From Pseudomonas sp. (GTDB lineage: Bacteria; Pseudomonadota; Gammaproteobacteria; Pseudomonadales; Pseudomonadaceae): 5,194 nt of DNA. The notes beneath the pieces are model-generated. The model was not told where the DNA came from. It was given only the letters and a program-made list of their open reading frames with translations, and did not search any database. Positions 1 through 5,194 of the stretch are shown here, in pieces (position 1 is the first letter of the stretch; the number at the start of each line of letters is the position of its first letter). A program made the translations under genes and the position numbers. The stretch is from assembly GCA_029240955.1 (NCBI GenBank), contig JARDZH010000209.1, positions 1-5,194 of the forward strand. The letters run 5' to 3'.

Positions 1-1506
1 CCGCACATTGCTGCGGGCATCAATCTCAACATGCCGGTGATCGGCAGCCTGTTGCGTCGTGGCGGTGCGTTTTTCATGCGCCGGACCTTCAAGGGCAATC
101 CGCTGTACACCGCCGTGTTCAACGAATACCTGCACACCCTGTTCACCAAGGGCTTTCCGGTCGAGTACTTCGTGGAAGGCGGCCGCTCGCGCACGGGGCG
201 CATGCTGCAACCCAAGACCGGCATGCTGGCGATTACCCTGCGCAGCTTCTTGCGCAACTCGCGGATGCCGATTGTCTTCATCCCCGTTTACATCGGTTAC
301 GAGCGGGTTCTTGAAGGTCGCACTTATCTGGGCGAACTGCGTGGTGCGACCAAGAAGAAAGAGTCGATCTTCGACATTTTCAAAGTCATCGGCGCACTGC
401 GCCAGCGCTTCGGGCAGGTCTCGGTCAACTTCGGCGAGCCGATCAAGCTGGCGGAATTTCTGGACAACGAGCAGCCGGACTGGCGCGCTCAGGAGCTGGC
501 GCCGCAGTACCGTCCGGAATGGCTCAGCGAGACGACCAACCGGCTCAGCGATCACGTGGCACAGCGCCTGAACGAAGCGGCCGCGGTCAATCCGATGAAC
601 CTGGTGGCGATCGTTCTGCTGTCGACCCAGCGGCTGGCGCTGGACGATCAGGCGATGGAACGGGTCCTTGATCTGTATCTGACGCTGTTGCGCCGCGTGC
701 CCTACTCGCCGCATACCACGCTGCCGGACGGCAACGGTCGCGAACTGATCGAGCATGTTAAAGGCATGGATCTGCTGGCCGAGCAGAAGGATGCCCTCGG
801 CCGGATTCTGTATCTGAACGAGCAGAATGCGGTGTTGATGACGTACTACCGCAACAACGTGTTGCACATCTTCGCGCTGCCGTCGCTGCTGGCGAGTCTG
901 TTCCAGAGCACGTCGCGCATGACCCGCGAGCAGATTCTGCGCTATACCCGCGCGCTCTACCCCTATCTGCAATCGGAACTGTTCATCCGCTGGCCGCTGA
1001 ACGAACTGGATGAGGTGGTCGACCAGTGGCTGGCAGCGTTCGTCGAACAGGGTCTACTGCGGAAGAAAGACGACGGCGCGTTCGTGCGGCCGGAGCCGAG
1101 TTCCCGGGAGTTCGTGCTGTTGACGCTGCTCTCGCGCGCCATCGCCCAGACGCTGCAACGTTTCTACATGTCGATCGCGCTGCTGCTCAACAGTGGCCAG
1201 AACAGCCTGACCGCCGAAGAGTTGGAAGACCTGTGTACGGTCATGGCCCAGCGCCTGTCGATCCTGCATGGCCTGAATGCGCCGGAGTTCTTCGACAAGA
1301 GCCTGTTCCGACACTTCATCCAGACGCTGCTGGATCTGGGTGTGCTGCGCAAGGACGCGACCGGCAAGTTGAGCTATCACCCGCTCTTGGGCGAACTGGC
1401 CGAAGGCGCGGCCAAGCGAGTACTGCCTGCCGAGATTCGCCTGTCGATCCGTCAGGTCGCGCTGCATCAGAGCGAAGTTGTAACTGAAACAGATCCAGCA
1501 AGCTGA
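1..1506 (+). CDS. plsB: Glycerol-3-phosphate 1-O-acyltransferase PlsB, C-terminal part (5' end off window)
   Basis: PlsB transfers an acyl chain from acyl-CoA or acyl-ACP to sn-glycerol-3-phosphate at the inner membrane, giving lysophosphatidic acid, the first committed step of phospholipid synthesis. The frame is open from base 1 (first codons read [10 protein letters not shown]), so the first ATG at 31 is internal. In the visible 501 residues I see the acyltransferase blocks in order: [10 protein letters not shown] (about 21-30), [11 protein letters not shown] (57-67, the glycerol-phosphate-binding block) and [12 protein letters not shown] (92-103). The HX4D catalytic block should lie just upstream and is not visible. 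The rest is the long PlsB-specific C-terminal region. Family members are about 800-830 residues, so some 300 are missing because of the window edge, not because of damage. The gene ends in TGA and is followed by a stem-loop. PlsC and PlsY are excluded because they are much shorter and lack this tail. Confidence 0.96.
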   Translation, partial: PHIAAGINLNMPVIGSLLRRGGAFFMRRTFKGNPLYTAVFNEYLHTLFTKGFPVEYFVEGGRSRTGRMLQPKTGMLAITLRSFLRNSRMPIVFIPVYIGYERVLEGRTYLGELRGATKKKESIFDIFKVIGALRQRFGQVSVNFGEPIKLAEFLDNEQPDWRAQELAPQYRPEWLSETTNRLSDHVAQRLNEAAAVNPMNLVAIVLLSTQRLALDDQAMERVLDLYLTLLRRVPYSPHTTLPDGNGRELIEHVKGMDLLAEQKDALGRILYLNEQNAVLMTYYRNNVLHIFALPSLLASLFQSTSRMTREQILRYTRALYPYLQSELFIRWPLNELDEVVDQWLAAFVEQGLLRKKDDGAFVRPEPSSREFVLLTLLSRAIAQTLQRFYMSIALLLNSGQNSLTAEELEDLCTVMAQRLSILHGLNAPEFFDKSLFRHFIQTLLDLGVLRKDATGKLSYHPLLGELAEGAAKRVLPAEIRLSIRQVALHQSEVVTETDPAS

Positions 1507-1523
1507 ATGCGCTAAATTCCGCC

Positions 1524-1552
1524 GACCACGCCGGGCTCCTTCCGGTGTGGTC
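1524..1552. other. GC-rich stem-loop between plsB and the lipoprotein gene
   Basis: GACCACGCCGG (1524-1534) can pair with CCGGTGTGGTC (1542-1552) around a 7-base loop. That gives an 11-bp stem with one G-T/U mismatch. No T-run follows on either strand, so it is not a standard intrinsic terminator. It lies 17 bases after the plsB stop and 5 bases before the next Shine-Dalgarno, so it could be a weak plsB terminator, an mRNA 3'-end stabiliser or part of the lipoprotein leader. The stem is seen directly; the role is inference. Confidence 0.55.
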
Positions 1553-1557
1553 GATAC

Positions 1558-1567
1558 GGAGATCTCC
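1558..1567 (+). promoter_or_regulatory. Shine-Dalgarno inside a perfect 10-base palindrome, fixes the lipoprotein start
   Basis: GGAGATCTCC is its own reverse complement and abuts the ATG at 1568. Its first four bases (GGAG, 1558-1561) are a good ribosome binding site 6 bases from that ATG. This favours the ATG over the in-frame GTG at 1547, which lies inside the preceding stem-loop and would put seven extra residues ahead of the signal peptide. Confidence 0.75.
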
Positions 1568-1972
1568 ATGAAAACCATCAGCCTTATCTTTGCAACAGGT
1601 CTGCTCGGAGCGTGCAGTGCCGTGCAAACGCCTGTCGCCAGCATCGACGGTGACGTGTTCTACCTCCAGCGTTCCGCCTTGCCGCCCAATGCCACGCTGA
1701 GCGTCAGCCTGCAGGACGTTTCGCGTGCCGACAGCGCTGCGGTCACGCTTGCTCGCCAGAACGGCCCGATCCAGGGGCAAGTGCCGCTGCCTTTTCGTCT
1801 GGAGTACGACCCGCGCCAGATCGAGCCCGGCCATCGTTACGCGGTGAGTGCGCGCATCGAAGCGGAGGGCCAGTTGCTGTTCACCAATCCTGAGCGGGTC
1901 GAGGTGCGGCTCGACGGAACAGACCCCAAACCGCTGCGCGTTCGTTTGACCCCCACGCGTCTGCGACCCTGA
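1568..1972 (+). CDS. YbaY/YscW-family outer-membrane lipoprotein
   Basis: This is a 134-residue exported lipoprotein. The N-terminus MKTISLIFATGLLGAC has a Lys, a short hydrophobic stretch and a lipobox LGAC with the lipidated Cys at residue 16. The next residue is Ser, not Asp, which predicts sorting to the outer membrane. The mature part resembles the YbaY-type lipoprotein / YscW-like domain family: VFYLQRSALPPNATLSVSLQD (about 30-50), then PFRLEYDPRQIEPGHRYAV (75-93) and LLFTNPE (103-109). The predicted fold is a small all-beta domain with no catalytic residues, and its cellular role is not established; pilotin-like or general envelope roles have been suggested for relatives. The start is set by the GGAG site and by the signal peptide. 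It is co-oriented with plsB across 61 bases that contain a stem-loop, so cotranscription is possible but not shown. Confidence 0.85.
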   Translation: MKTISLIFATGLLGACSAVQTPVASIDGDVFYLQRSALPPNATLSVSLQDVSRADSAAVTLARQNGPIQGQVPLPFRLEYDPRQIEPGHRYAVSARIEAEGQLLFTNPERVEVRLDGTDPKPLRVRLTPTRLRP

Positions 1973-1986
1973 TACTCTTCTCACCT

Positions 1987-2008
1987 GCGCCGGAGCCTAG
2001 CCCGGCGC
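1987..2008. other. Short GC stem-loop between the lipoprotein and DUF4197 genes
   Basis: GCGCCGG (1987-1993) and CCGGCGC (2002-2008) form a perfect 7-bp stem with an 8-base loop, starting 15 bases after the lipoprotein stop. The following bases (TGCCTATTGTTC) are only mildly T-rich. It could be a weak Rho-independent terminator or a processing structure between two cistrons. The inverted repeat is certain; termination is a guess. Confidence 0.4.
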
Positions 2009-2028
2009 TGCCTATTGTTCGCTGTTAT

Positions 2029-2033
2029 AAGGA
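2029..2033 (+). promoter_or_regulatory. Shine-Dalgarno of the DUF4197 gene
   Basis: AAGGA lies 7 bases upstream of the ATG at 2041. This spacing is near optimal and supports that start. Confidence 0.75.
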
Positions 2034-2040
2034 TGCTGCC

Positions 2041-2730
2041 ATGCTACGCCCATCGTTTACCTTTGCCGGCCTGTGCGCAGGCCTGCTGCTGTCGGCCAAC
2101 GTGTTTGCGCTTTCGCTGGCGAACCTGTCCCAGTCGGATGCCACCGGCGGTCTCAAGGATGCGCTGACTCAAGGCGCGCAAGTCGCCGTCAAACAGCTGG
2201 GTACGCCGGGTGGCTTCAACAACAATCAGGACGTGCGCATCGAGCTGCCGGGCAAGCTGGGTAAAGTCGCCAAGAAGATGAAGCAGTTCGGCATGGGCGC
2301 CCAGGTCGACCAGCTTGAAACCAGCATGAACCAGGCGGCGGAGGTTGCCATGCCGCAGGCGCAGGCGTTGCTGGTGGATGCGGTGAAGAAGATGAGCGTG
2401 ACCGACGCCAAAGCGATCCTCCAGGGCGGCAAGGATTCGGCGACCCAGTATCTGGACGGCAGCAGCCGCGAGCAGATCCGCGCTAAATTCCTGCCGATCG
2501 TGAAGCAGGCGACCGACAAAGTCGGGCTGGCGCAGAAGTACAACGCCTTCGCCGGCCAGGCCGCGACCCTGGGCGTGCTGGATGCAAAAAGTGCCAACAT
2601 TGAGAACTACGTGACCGAGCAAGCGCTGGATGGCCTGTTCGAGATGATCGCCAAACAGGAAGAAAGTATCCGCGCCAACCCGGCTGCGGCGGCTACCAGT
2701 CTGGCGAAGAAGGTGTTTGGGGCGCTTTGA
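2041..2730 (+). CDS. Exported DUF4197-family protein
   Basis: This is a 229-residue protein of unknown function matching the DUF4197 family. The first 23 residues form a Sec signal peptide: Arg3, a hydrophobic core AGLCAGLLLSA, and a probable signal peptidase I site after VFA. Cys12 is preceded by Leu and so does not form a lipobox, which makes a soluble periplasmic protein more likely than a lipoprotein. Family hallmarks are GLKDALTQGAQVAVKQLG (about 37-54), the GGF and VRIELPGKL stretch (57-73), and a mostly helical remainder ending in ANPAAAATSLAKKVFGAL. The length is usual for the family. No catalytic motif is visible. The gene has its own Shine-Dalgarno and follows the lipoprotein by 68 bases; 16 bases after its stop the REP array begins, which may serve as its 3' boundary. 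Confidence 0.88.
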   Translation: MLRPSFTFAGLCAGLLLSANVFALSLANLSQSDATGGLKDALTQGAQVAVKQLGTPGGFNNNQDVRIELPGKLGKVAKKMKQFGMGAQVDQLETSMNQAAEVAMPQAQALLVDAVKKMSVTDAKAILQGGKDSATQYLDGSSREQIRAKFLPIVKQATDKVGLAQKYNAFAGQAATLGVLDAKSANIENYVTEQALDGLFEMIAKQEESIRANPAAAATSLAKKVFGAL

Positions 2731-2746
2731 AGTTATCTGCCAGAAG

Positions 2747-2771
2747 CGTCGCGAGCTTCGCTCCCTCCCAC
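2747..2771 (-). repeat. REP copy 1, GAA-loop type
   Basis: Read on the minus strand this is GTGGGAGGGAGC, GAA, GCTCGCGACG. The stem GAGC/GCTC closes a three-base loop. It is the first copy, 16 bases after the DUF4197 stop, and it lacks an upstream plus-strand partner. Confidence 0.9.
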
Positions 2772-2819
2772 AATGCGTTCCAATAGCCGATCACGTTGAG
2801 CCTGCGAATGATGATCTGT

Positions 2820-2843
2820 GTGGGAGAGAGCGCTAGCTCGCGA
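2820..2843 (+). repeat. REP copy 2, GCTA-loop type
   Basis: GTGGGAGAGAGC, GCTA, GCTCGCGA. It has one G-to-A change in the GGGAGGGAG head (GGGAGAGAG) compared with copy 4. The 22 bases that follow (2844-2865) separate it from copy 3 to form the first REPIN-like doublet. Confidence 0.9.
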
Positions 2844-2865
2844 TGCGGCGGTGACAGTGACCAAG

Positions 2866-2890
2866 CGTCGCGAGCTTCGCTCCCTCCCAC
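2866..2890 (-). repeat. REP copy 3, GAA-loop type
   Basis: Identical over all 25 bases to copies 1 and 5. It is the right half of the first doublet. Confidence 0.9.
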
Positions 2891-2938
2891 AGCGCGGTCC
2901 AATGGCCGATCGCGTTGAGCCTGCGAATGATGATCTGG

Positions 2939-2963
2939 GTGGGAGGGAGCGCTAGCTCGCGAC
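2939..2963 (+). repeat. REP copy 4, GCTA-loop type
   Basis: GTGGGAGGGAGC, GCTA, GCTCGCGAC. It is the left half of the second doublet; its 22-base spacer (2964-2985) resembles the spacer of the first doublet with a few substitutions. Confidence 0.9.
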
Positions 2964-2985
2964 AGCGGTGGTGATAGTGACCAAA

Positions 2986-3010
2986 CGTCGCGAGCTTCGC
3001 TCCCTCCCAC
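2986..3010 (-). repeat. REP copy 5, GAA-loop type
   Basis: Identical to copies 1 and 3. It ends 45 bases from the rsmJ stop codon. The bases after it keep CAATGCGTT of unit 1 and then diverge. Confidence 0.9.
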
Positions 3011-3055
3011 AATGCGTTTCAGATGTGGATCGAGGTGAGTCTGAGGCGGGGCGCG

Positions 3056-3847
3056 TCACGATGCTTTGGGCTTCAACGCCTTTTTGGGATAAATGTCATA
3101 CCGACTGGACTTGCCGTCCAGCACATGGCCCGGCTTGGGGCCGTCGATGCACGGCGCCTTGCGGGGGCGTTTGACCACGACTCGGTGGGTTGCCAGCGCC
3201 AGTGCGGCTTCCAGCAGGGCCGGCGCGTCCATGTCGTCACCTACCAGCGGCCGGAACAGGCGCATCTCTTTTTTGACCAGCGCGGTCTTTTCCCGGTGAG
3301 GAAACATCGGGTCAAGGTAGATGACCTGCGGCGGCTCGCCTTCCCATCCCCGGATCAGCTCGATGGCATTGCCAGTCAGCAAACGCATCTGGCTGATGAT
3401 CCCGCCCACTTCGCCGTCATCACGCCCACGATTCAGGCCGTCTTCCAGCAACGCCGCAATGATAGGCTGACGCTCGATCAGGCTCATCTCGCAGCCAAGG
3501 CTCGCCAGTACAAACGCATCCTTGCCCAGCCCCGCCGTGGCATCGAGCACGCGAGGCCGTACGCCCGGCTGAATGCCGACCGCCTTGGCAATCATCTGCC
3601 CGCTGCCGCCGCCAAACAGACGCCGATGCGCCGCAGCGCCCTCGACGAAATCCACGCGCACCGGCCCCGGCGCATCATCGGCCAGTTGCTGCAGCTGCAG
3701 CCCCACGTCAGTCACCTGCAAGGCAAAATCTGCGTGCTCGTCCTGCAGCGGCAAGCCCAGACGCTGCGCCCACTGCGCCGCCTGGTCCTCTGCACCGGCG
3801 ATCAGGGTTTCAACACGGATACGGCTGCCTGTCTGCTGCTCACTCAT
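3056..3847 (-). CDS. rsmJ: 16S rRNA (guanine-1516-N2)-methyltransferase RsmJ
   Basis: RsmJ (formerly YhiQ) uses S-adenosylmethionine to methylate N2 of G1516 in 16S rRNA of the small ribosomal subunit, in the cytoplasm. The 263-residue protein is close to the ~250 of E. coli. It shows the Rossmann SAM-binding motif [20 protein letters not shown] (100-119), the acidic ribose-binding position in LIER (123-126), TGNAIE (158-163), the family-specific YLDPMFPHR (177-185, replacing the usual N/DPPY-type motif) and VVVKRP (223-228). A TAG stop lies immediately before the ATG in frame, so no longer start is possible. The Shine-Dalgarno is weak (GAG about 12 bases away). It is transcribed leftward, divergently from the proline-rich gene and convergently with the DUF4197 gene across the REP array. 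Its last residues, KKALKPKAS, form a basic tail. Confidence 0.95.
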   Translation of the reverse strand: MSEQQTGSRIRVETLIAGAEDQAAQWAQRLGLPLQDEHADFALQVTDVGLQLQQLADDAPGPVRVDFVEGAAAHRRLFGGGSGQMIAKAVGIQPGVRPRVLDATAGLGKDAFVLASLGCEMSLIERQPIIAALLEDGLNRGRDDGEVGGIISQMRLLTGNAIELIRGWEGEPPQVIYLDPMFPHREKTALVKKEMRLFRPLVGDDMDAPALLEAALALATHRVVVKRPRKAPCIDGPKPGHVLDGKSSRYDIYPKKALKPKAS

Positions 3848-3943
3848 CTATTGCACACGCTCAAAAAATATTAATGATCGGCGAAATCTGCCGATAAAGA
3901 AGTATCCGGTATTCTGCCAGACCCAAGGTCCGTACTGATCGCC
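3848..3943. promoter_or_regulatory. Divergent intergenic region with AT-rich patch and stem-loop
   Basis: These 96 bases must hold the 5' signals of both rsmJ (leftward) and the proline-rich gene (rightward). An AT-rich patch at 3863-3875 is followed by a 6-bp stem, ATCGGC (3877-3882) with GCCGAT (3890-3895), around a 7-base loop. A weak rightward sigma-70 candidate is TTGCAC (3851-3856), then 16 bases, then AATGAT (3873-3878). No good leftward hexamers stand out. Neither gene has a strong Shine-Dalgarno; the rightward gene has only AAGG, 15 bases from its ATG. The region's function follows from its position; the individual promoter elements are uncertain. Confidence 0.4.
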
Positions 3944-4570
3944 ATGTCAGACATTGTTCAATCACCGATCGGCTATCTGTCGCATGCAGGCGACTTTAGC
4001 ATCCCCAACAGCCGCACCCTGGGTGGTGTCACGCAGCTGTGGTCGGACGCTTTCGCTCGGGCGATGGCGGAACAGGTTGGCGAAGGCAAGCAGCCGCTCG
4101 TGCTGCCGGCGATTCCGGATGAAGTCGACGTCGAAACTGGCGAACCCGTTGCAGGCGCCAAGGCCCACGGCCAGATCGTCGAGCAACGCAACTGCCCGGT
4201 CACTGACACCCAGGTCAAGCCACCTGAGCCGCTGTTCCTGCCGATTGCCGAATTCGAACTCGACCTGCTGCCGCCGCCTGCCGAGCCGTTCAGCATGAGC
4301 GAACTGATCGAACAGCAACGCTCGCTGGATTTCGAAAGCCACTGGGTACGCCCGACGGTACTGAACCCGTACGACGACAGCGTCAACCCCGGTCCTGGCC
4401 CGCATCCGCGCCCGCTGCATTTGCCGATCGCCGAGTTCGAATGGGAACTGGCCGATAAACCTGCCCTGCCGCTGGATGACGCGACGATTGCTGCTCAGCA
4501 GCGCCAGTTCGACTACGACAGCGTCTGGGCCCGTCCGCTGATTCTGCAAAATCTGCGTATGGCCGCCTAA
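3944..4570 (+). CDS. Proline-rich acidic protein with duplicated module, function unknown
   Basis: I do not recognise a characterised family for this 208-residue protein. No signal peptide or membrane segment is visible, so it looks cytosolic. The N-terminus (YLSHAGDFSIPNSRTLGGVTQLWSDAFARAMAEQ, in two parts about 11-28 and 29-44) looks ordered and partly helical. The rest is rich in Pro, Asp and Glu. Two ~47-residue modules repeat with an exact 61-residue offset: PLFLPIAEFELDL (96-108) to QQRSLDFESHWVRP (124-137), and PLHLPIAEFEWEL (157-169) to QQRQFDYDSVWARP (185-198). A third partial echo may be PLVLP at 51-55. Proline-rich proteins of this kind are sometimes labelled TonB-like by automatic annotation; the absence of a membrane anchor and of a C-terminal TonB domain argues against that. 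The ATG at 3944 is chosen although its Shine-Dalgarno is poor. It overlaps the convergent extensin-like gene by 4 bases. Confidence 0.85.
   Translation: MSDIVQSPIGYLSHAGDFSIPNSRTLGGVTQLWSDAFARAMAEQVGEGKQPLVLPAIPDEVDVETGEPVAGAKAHGQIVEQRNCPVTDTQVKPPEPLFLPIAEFELDLLPPPAEPFSMSELIEQQRSLDFESHWVRPTVLNPYDDSVNPGPGPHPRPLHLPIAEFEWELADKPALPLDDATIAAQQRQFDYDSVWARPLILQNLRMAA
4223..4546 (+). repeat. Intragenic tandem duplication, 183-base period
   Basis: Codons 94-140 (4223-4363) and 155-201 (4406-4546) of the proline-rich gene encode alignable modules with no gap between them. The best-conserved DNA is around LPIAEFE, where CTGCCGATTGCCGAATTCGA corresponds to TTGCCGATCGCCGAGTTCGA; most differences there are at third or synonymous positions. 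Elsewhere the copies have drifted more, so the duplication is old and the protein sequence appears to be under selection. Confidence 0.85.
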
Positions 4571-5193
4571 CGGCAGACCTGCCACCGCCCCATGTCCACA
4601 TGAAAGTGATTGCGATGGGCTGCGTTGTATTCCGGCCCCAGCACCGTGCTGAACTGCTTGCACGCGCCATCGCGCACCTGCTTTAGAAAACGGCCCTTGT
4701 CGCCGCTGTCATTCCAGTCCCCCAGCACGCTGATCCGACGACCGTCCGCCAGACGAAAGCCCGCAATATCCAGCGCATTGGCAGCAGCATGCTGACTCAA
4801 CCGTCCTTCGGCGCGCCCATAGACATTGCGACAGGCAAAGCTGCCGAGATGATCGATGCGCGTCACTCGCTGCCCGAACACGTCCTGCGCCGCCGGTTGC
4901 AAGGTGTGGATGTCGAACAGCACGTACGCCACGGCCAAGGGGCAGCTCGCCAGAAAGCTGCTGCTCAGCGCCACTTCCCCGCCCTGGACACGCAACGCGT
5001 TCTGCAGCGGGCATTTCGCCGAAGGCGCGCTGTCGGCCTGATGACTGAAGCGCAGTCCTGACGACGCCAGGACCTGGTCGCACAAGGCCGGATCGTTTTG
5101 CAGGCGGGACAGTTTGTACGGCGTCAGCAGGTTGGGCACTTCACGCACATCCAGCGGTGCCCACGGGTTCCAGCGCGCAGGCACTTCGATCCA
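4567..5193 (-). CDS. Extensin-like family protein, probable LAS-type zinc peptidase, N-terminus off window
   Basis: The C-terminal 208 residues are visible; the frame is open to the right edge (first codons WIEVPARWNPWAPLD), so the GTG at 5184 is not the start. The sequence matches bacterial extensin-like C-terminal domain proteins, which resemble the LAS (M15-like) zinc peptidases that cut peptidoglycan. Likely zinc ligands are His135 and Asp142 in SQHAAANALDIAGF, and His198 in HRNHFHVDMG, with His196 beside it (numbers count from the first visible codon). Six cysteines suggest disulfides and a periplasmic location; relatives often start with a membrane segment, which would lie off the window. 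Enzymatic activity is inferred from family resemblance only; the family also includes members without proven activity. The stop TAG overlaps the TAA of the proline-rich gene. Confidence 0.87.
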   Translation of the reverse strand, partial: WIEVPARWNPWAPLDVREVPNLLTPYKLSRLQNDPALCDQVLASSGLRFSHQADSAPSAKCPLQNALRVQGGEVALSSSFLASCPLAVAYVLFDIHTLQPAAQDVFGQRVTRIDHLGSFACRNVYGRAEGRLSQHAAANALDIAGFRLADGRRISVLGDWNDSGDKGRFLKQVRDGACKQFSTVLGPEYNAAHRNHFHVDMGRWQVCR

Positions 5194-5194
5194 G

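Larger units (their letters stand above)
2747..3010. repeat. Tandem array of five REP palindromes in alternating orientation (REPIN/BIME-like cluster)
   Basis: This region holds the gene-free 325 bases between the DUF4197 gene and rsmJ. Five copies of a ~25-base REP with core GTGGGAGGGAGC...GCTCGCGA alternate in strand: minus, plus, minus, plus, minus. The pattern repeats with a period of 119-120 bases (units 2747-2865 and 2866-2985, then a partial third unit from 2986). Neighbouring plus/minus pairs with GTGGGAG at both outer ends make two REPIN-like doublets, 2820-2890 and 2939-3010, separated by a 48-base spacer that is also conserved between units. Such elements in Pseudomonas are non-autonomous and are thought to be mobilised by a REP-associated tyrosine transposase (RAYT), which is not in this window. 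Position between convergent genes is typical. Possible effects on transcription ends or mRNA 3' stability are inference. Confidence 0.93.

Noticed and set aside
1316..1984. 222-residue leftward open frame across the plsB end and the lipoprotein gene
   Set aside because: It lies antisense to two well-supported genes, has no ribosome site, and its composition is typical of a GC-rich shadow frame.
2023..2031. Extended -10 like TGTTATAAG before the DUF4197 gene
   Set aside because: It would place the transcription start at about the ATG and it overlaps the Shine-Dalgarno. No -35 match lies upstream, so it is probably chance.
2041..2730. Lipoprotein assignment for the DUF4197 protein via Cys12
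   Set aside because: The residue before the Cys is Leu and the Cys sits in the middle of the hydrophobic core; a VFA signal peptidase I site fits better.
2693..3010. 105-residue leftward open frame over the REP array
   Set aside because: It is built from REP translation (repeated GGSEARD...WSLSPP) and overlaps the DUF4197 gene end. REP arrays often give such open frames; there is no gene evidence.
2747..3010. CRISPR array
   Set aside because: The repeats alternate in orientation and the spacers between them are themselves repeated, which is REP/REPIN structure and not CRISPR.
3023..3874. 283-residue rightward open frame opposite rsmJ
   Set aside because: It is antisense to rsmJ, which has all its family motifs. 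The long frame is a by-product of GC-rich codon usage, and there is no Shine-Dalgarno or recognisable domain.
3944..4570. TonB energy transducer
   Set aside because: It is proline-rich like TonB, but has no N-terminal membrane segment and no TonB C-terminal domain.
3962..4663. 233-residue leftward open frame opposite the proline-rich gene
   Set aside because: The plus-strand frame shows a duplicated protein module whose codon differences are largely synonymous, so the plus strand is the coding one.

Overview
The window looks like an ordinary piece of a Pseudomonas core chromosome, probably from the fluorescens/syringae side of the genus. The evidence is uniformly GC-rich coding DNA, the protein families present (PlsB, a YbaY/YscW-type lipoprotein, a DUF4197 protein, RsmJ, an extensin-like LAS-type protein), and a cluster of GTGGGAG-type REP palindromes, which are typical of these genomes. 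The species cannot be fixed from the window alone. The names rest on recognised motifs, not on a database search.

Layout. Positions 1-1506 (+) hold the C-terminal 501 residues of glycerol-3-phosphate acyltransferase PlsB; its N-terminus and the HX4D catalytic block lie off the left edge. A small secreted lipoprotein (1568-1972, +) and a secreted DUF4197 protein (2041-2730, +) follow on the same strand with 61- and 68-base gaps, each with its own good Shine-Dalgarno. Both gaps contain a GC-rich stem-loop without a clear T-tract. Positions 2731-3055 carry no gene and are almost filled by five REP sequences in alternating orientation, arranged as about 2.3 tandem units of ~120 bases. They lie between the rightward block and the leftward 16S rRNA methyltransferase gene rsmJ (3056-3847, -). 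A 96-base divergent promoter region (3848-3943) separates rsmJ from a proline-rich, acidic, cytosolic-looking protein of unknown function (3944-4570, +). That protein carries an internal tandem duplication with an exact 61-residue period. It converges on and overlaps by 4 bases the stop of an extensin-like putative zinc-binding cell-wall protein (4567-5193, -), whose N-terminus lies off the right edge.

Functionally this is a set of unrelated housekeeping genes: phospholipid synthesis, envelope proteins of unclear role, ribosome modification and probable peptidoglycan modification. They are neighbours but do not form one pathway. I see no phage, insertion sequence, defence system, CRISPR array, tRNA or rRNA gene. 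The most interesting items are the organised REP array with orientation-specific loop types, and the duplicated proline-rich protein, which has no visible anchor or known domain. I found no convincing new biological system.
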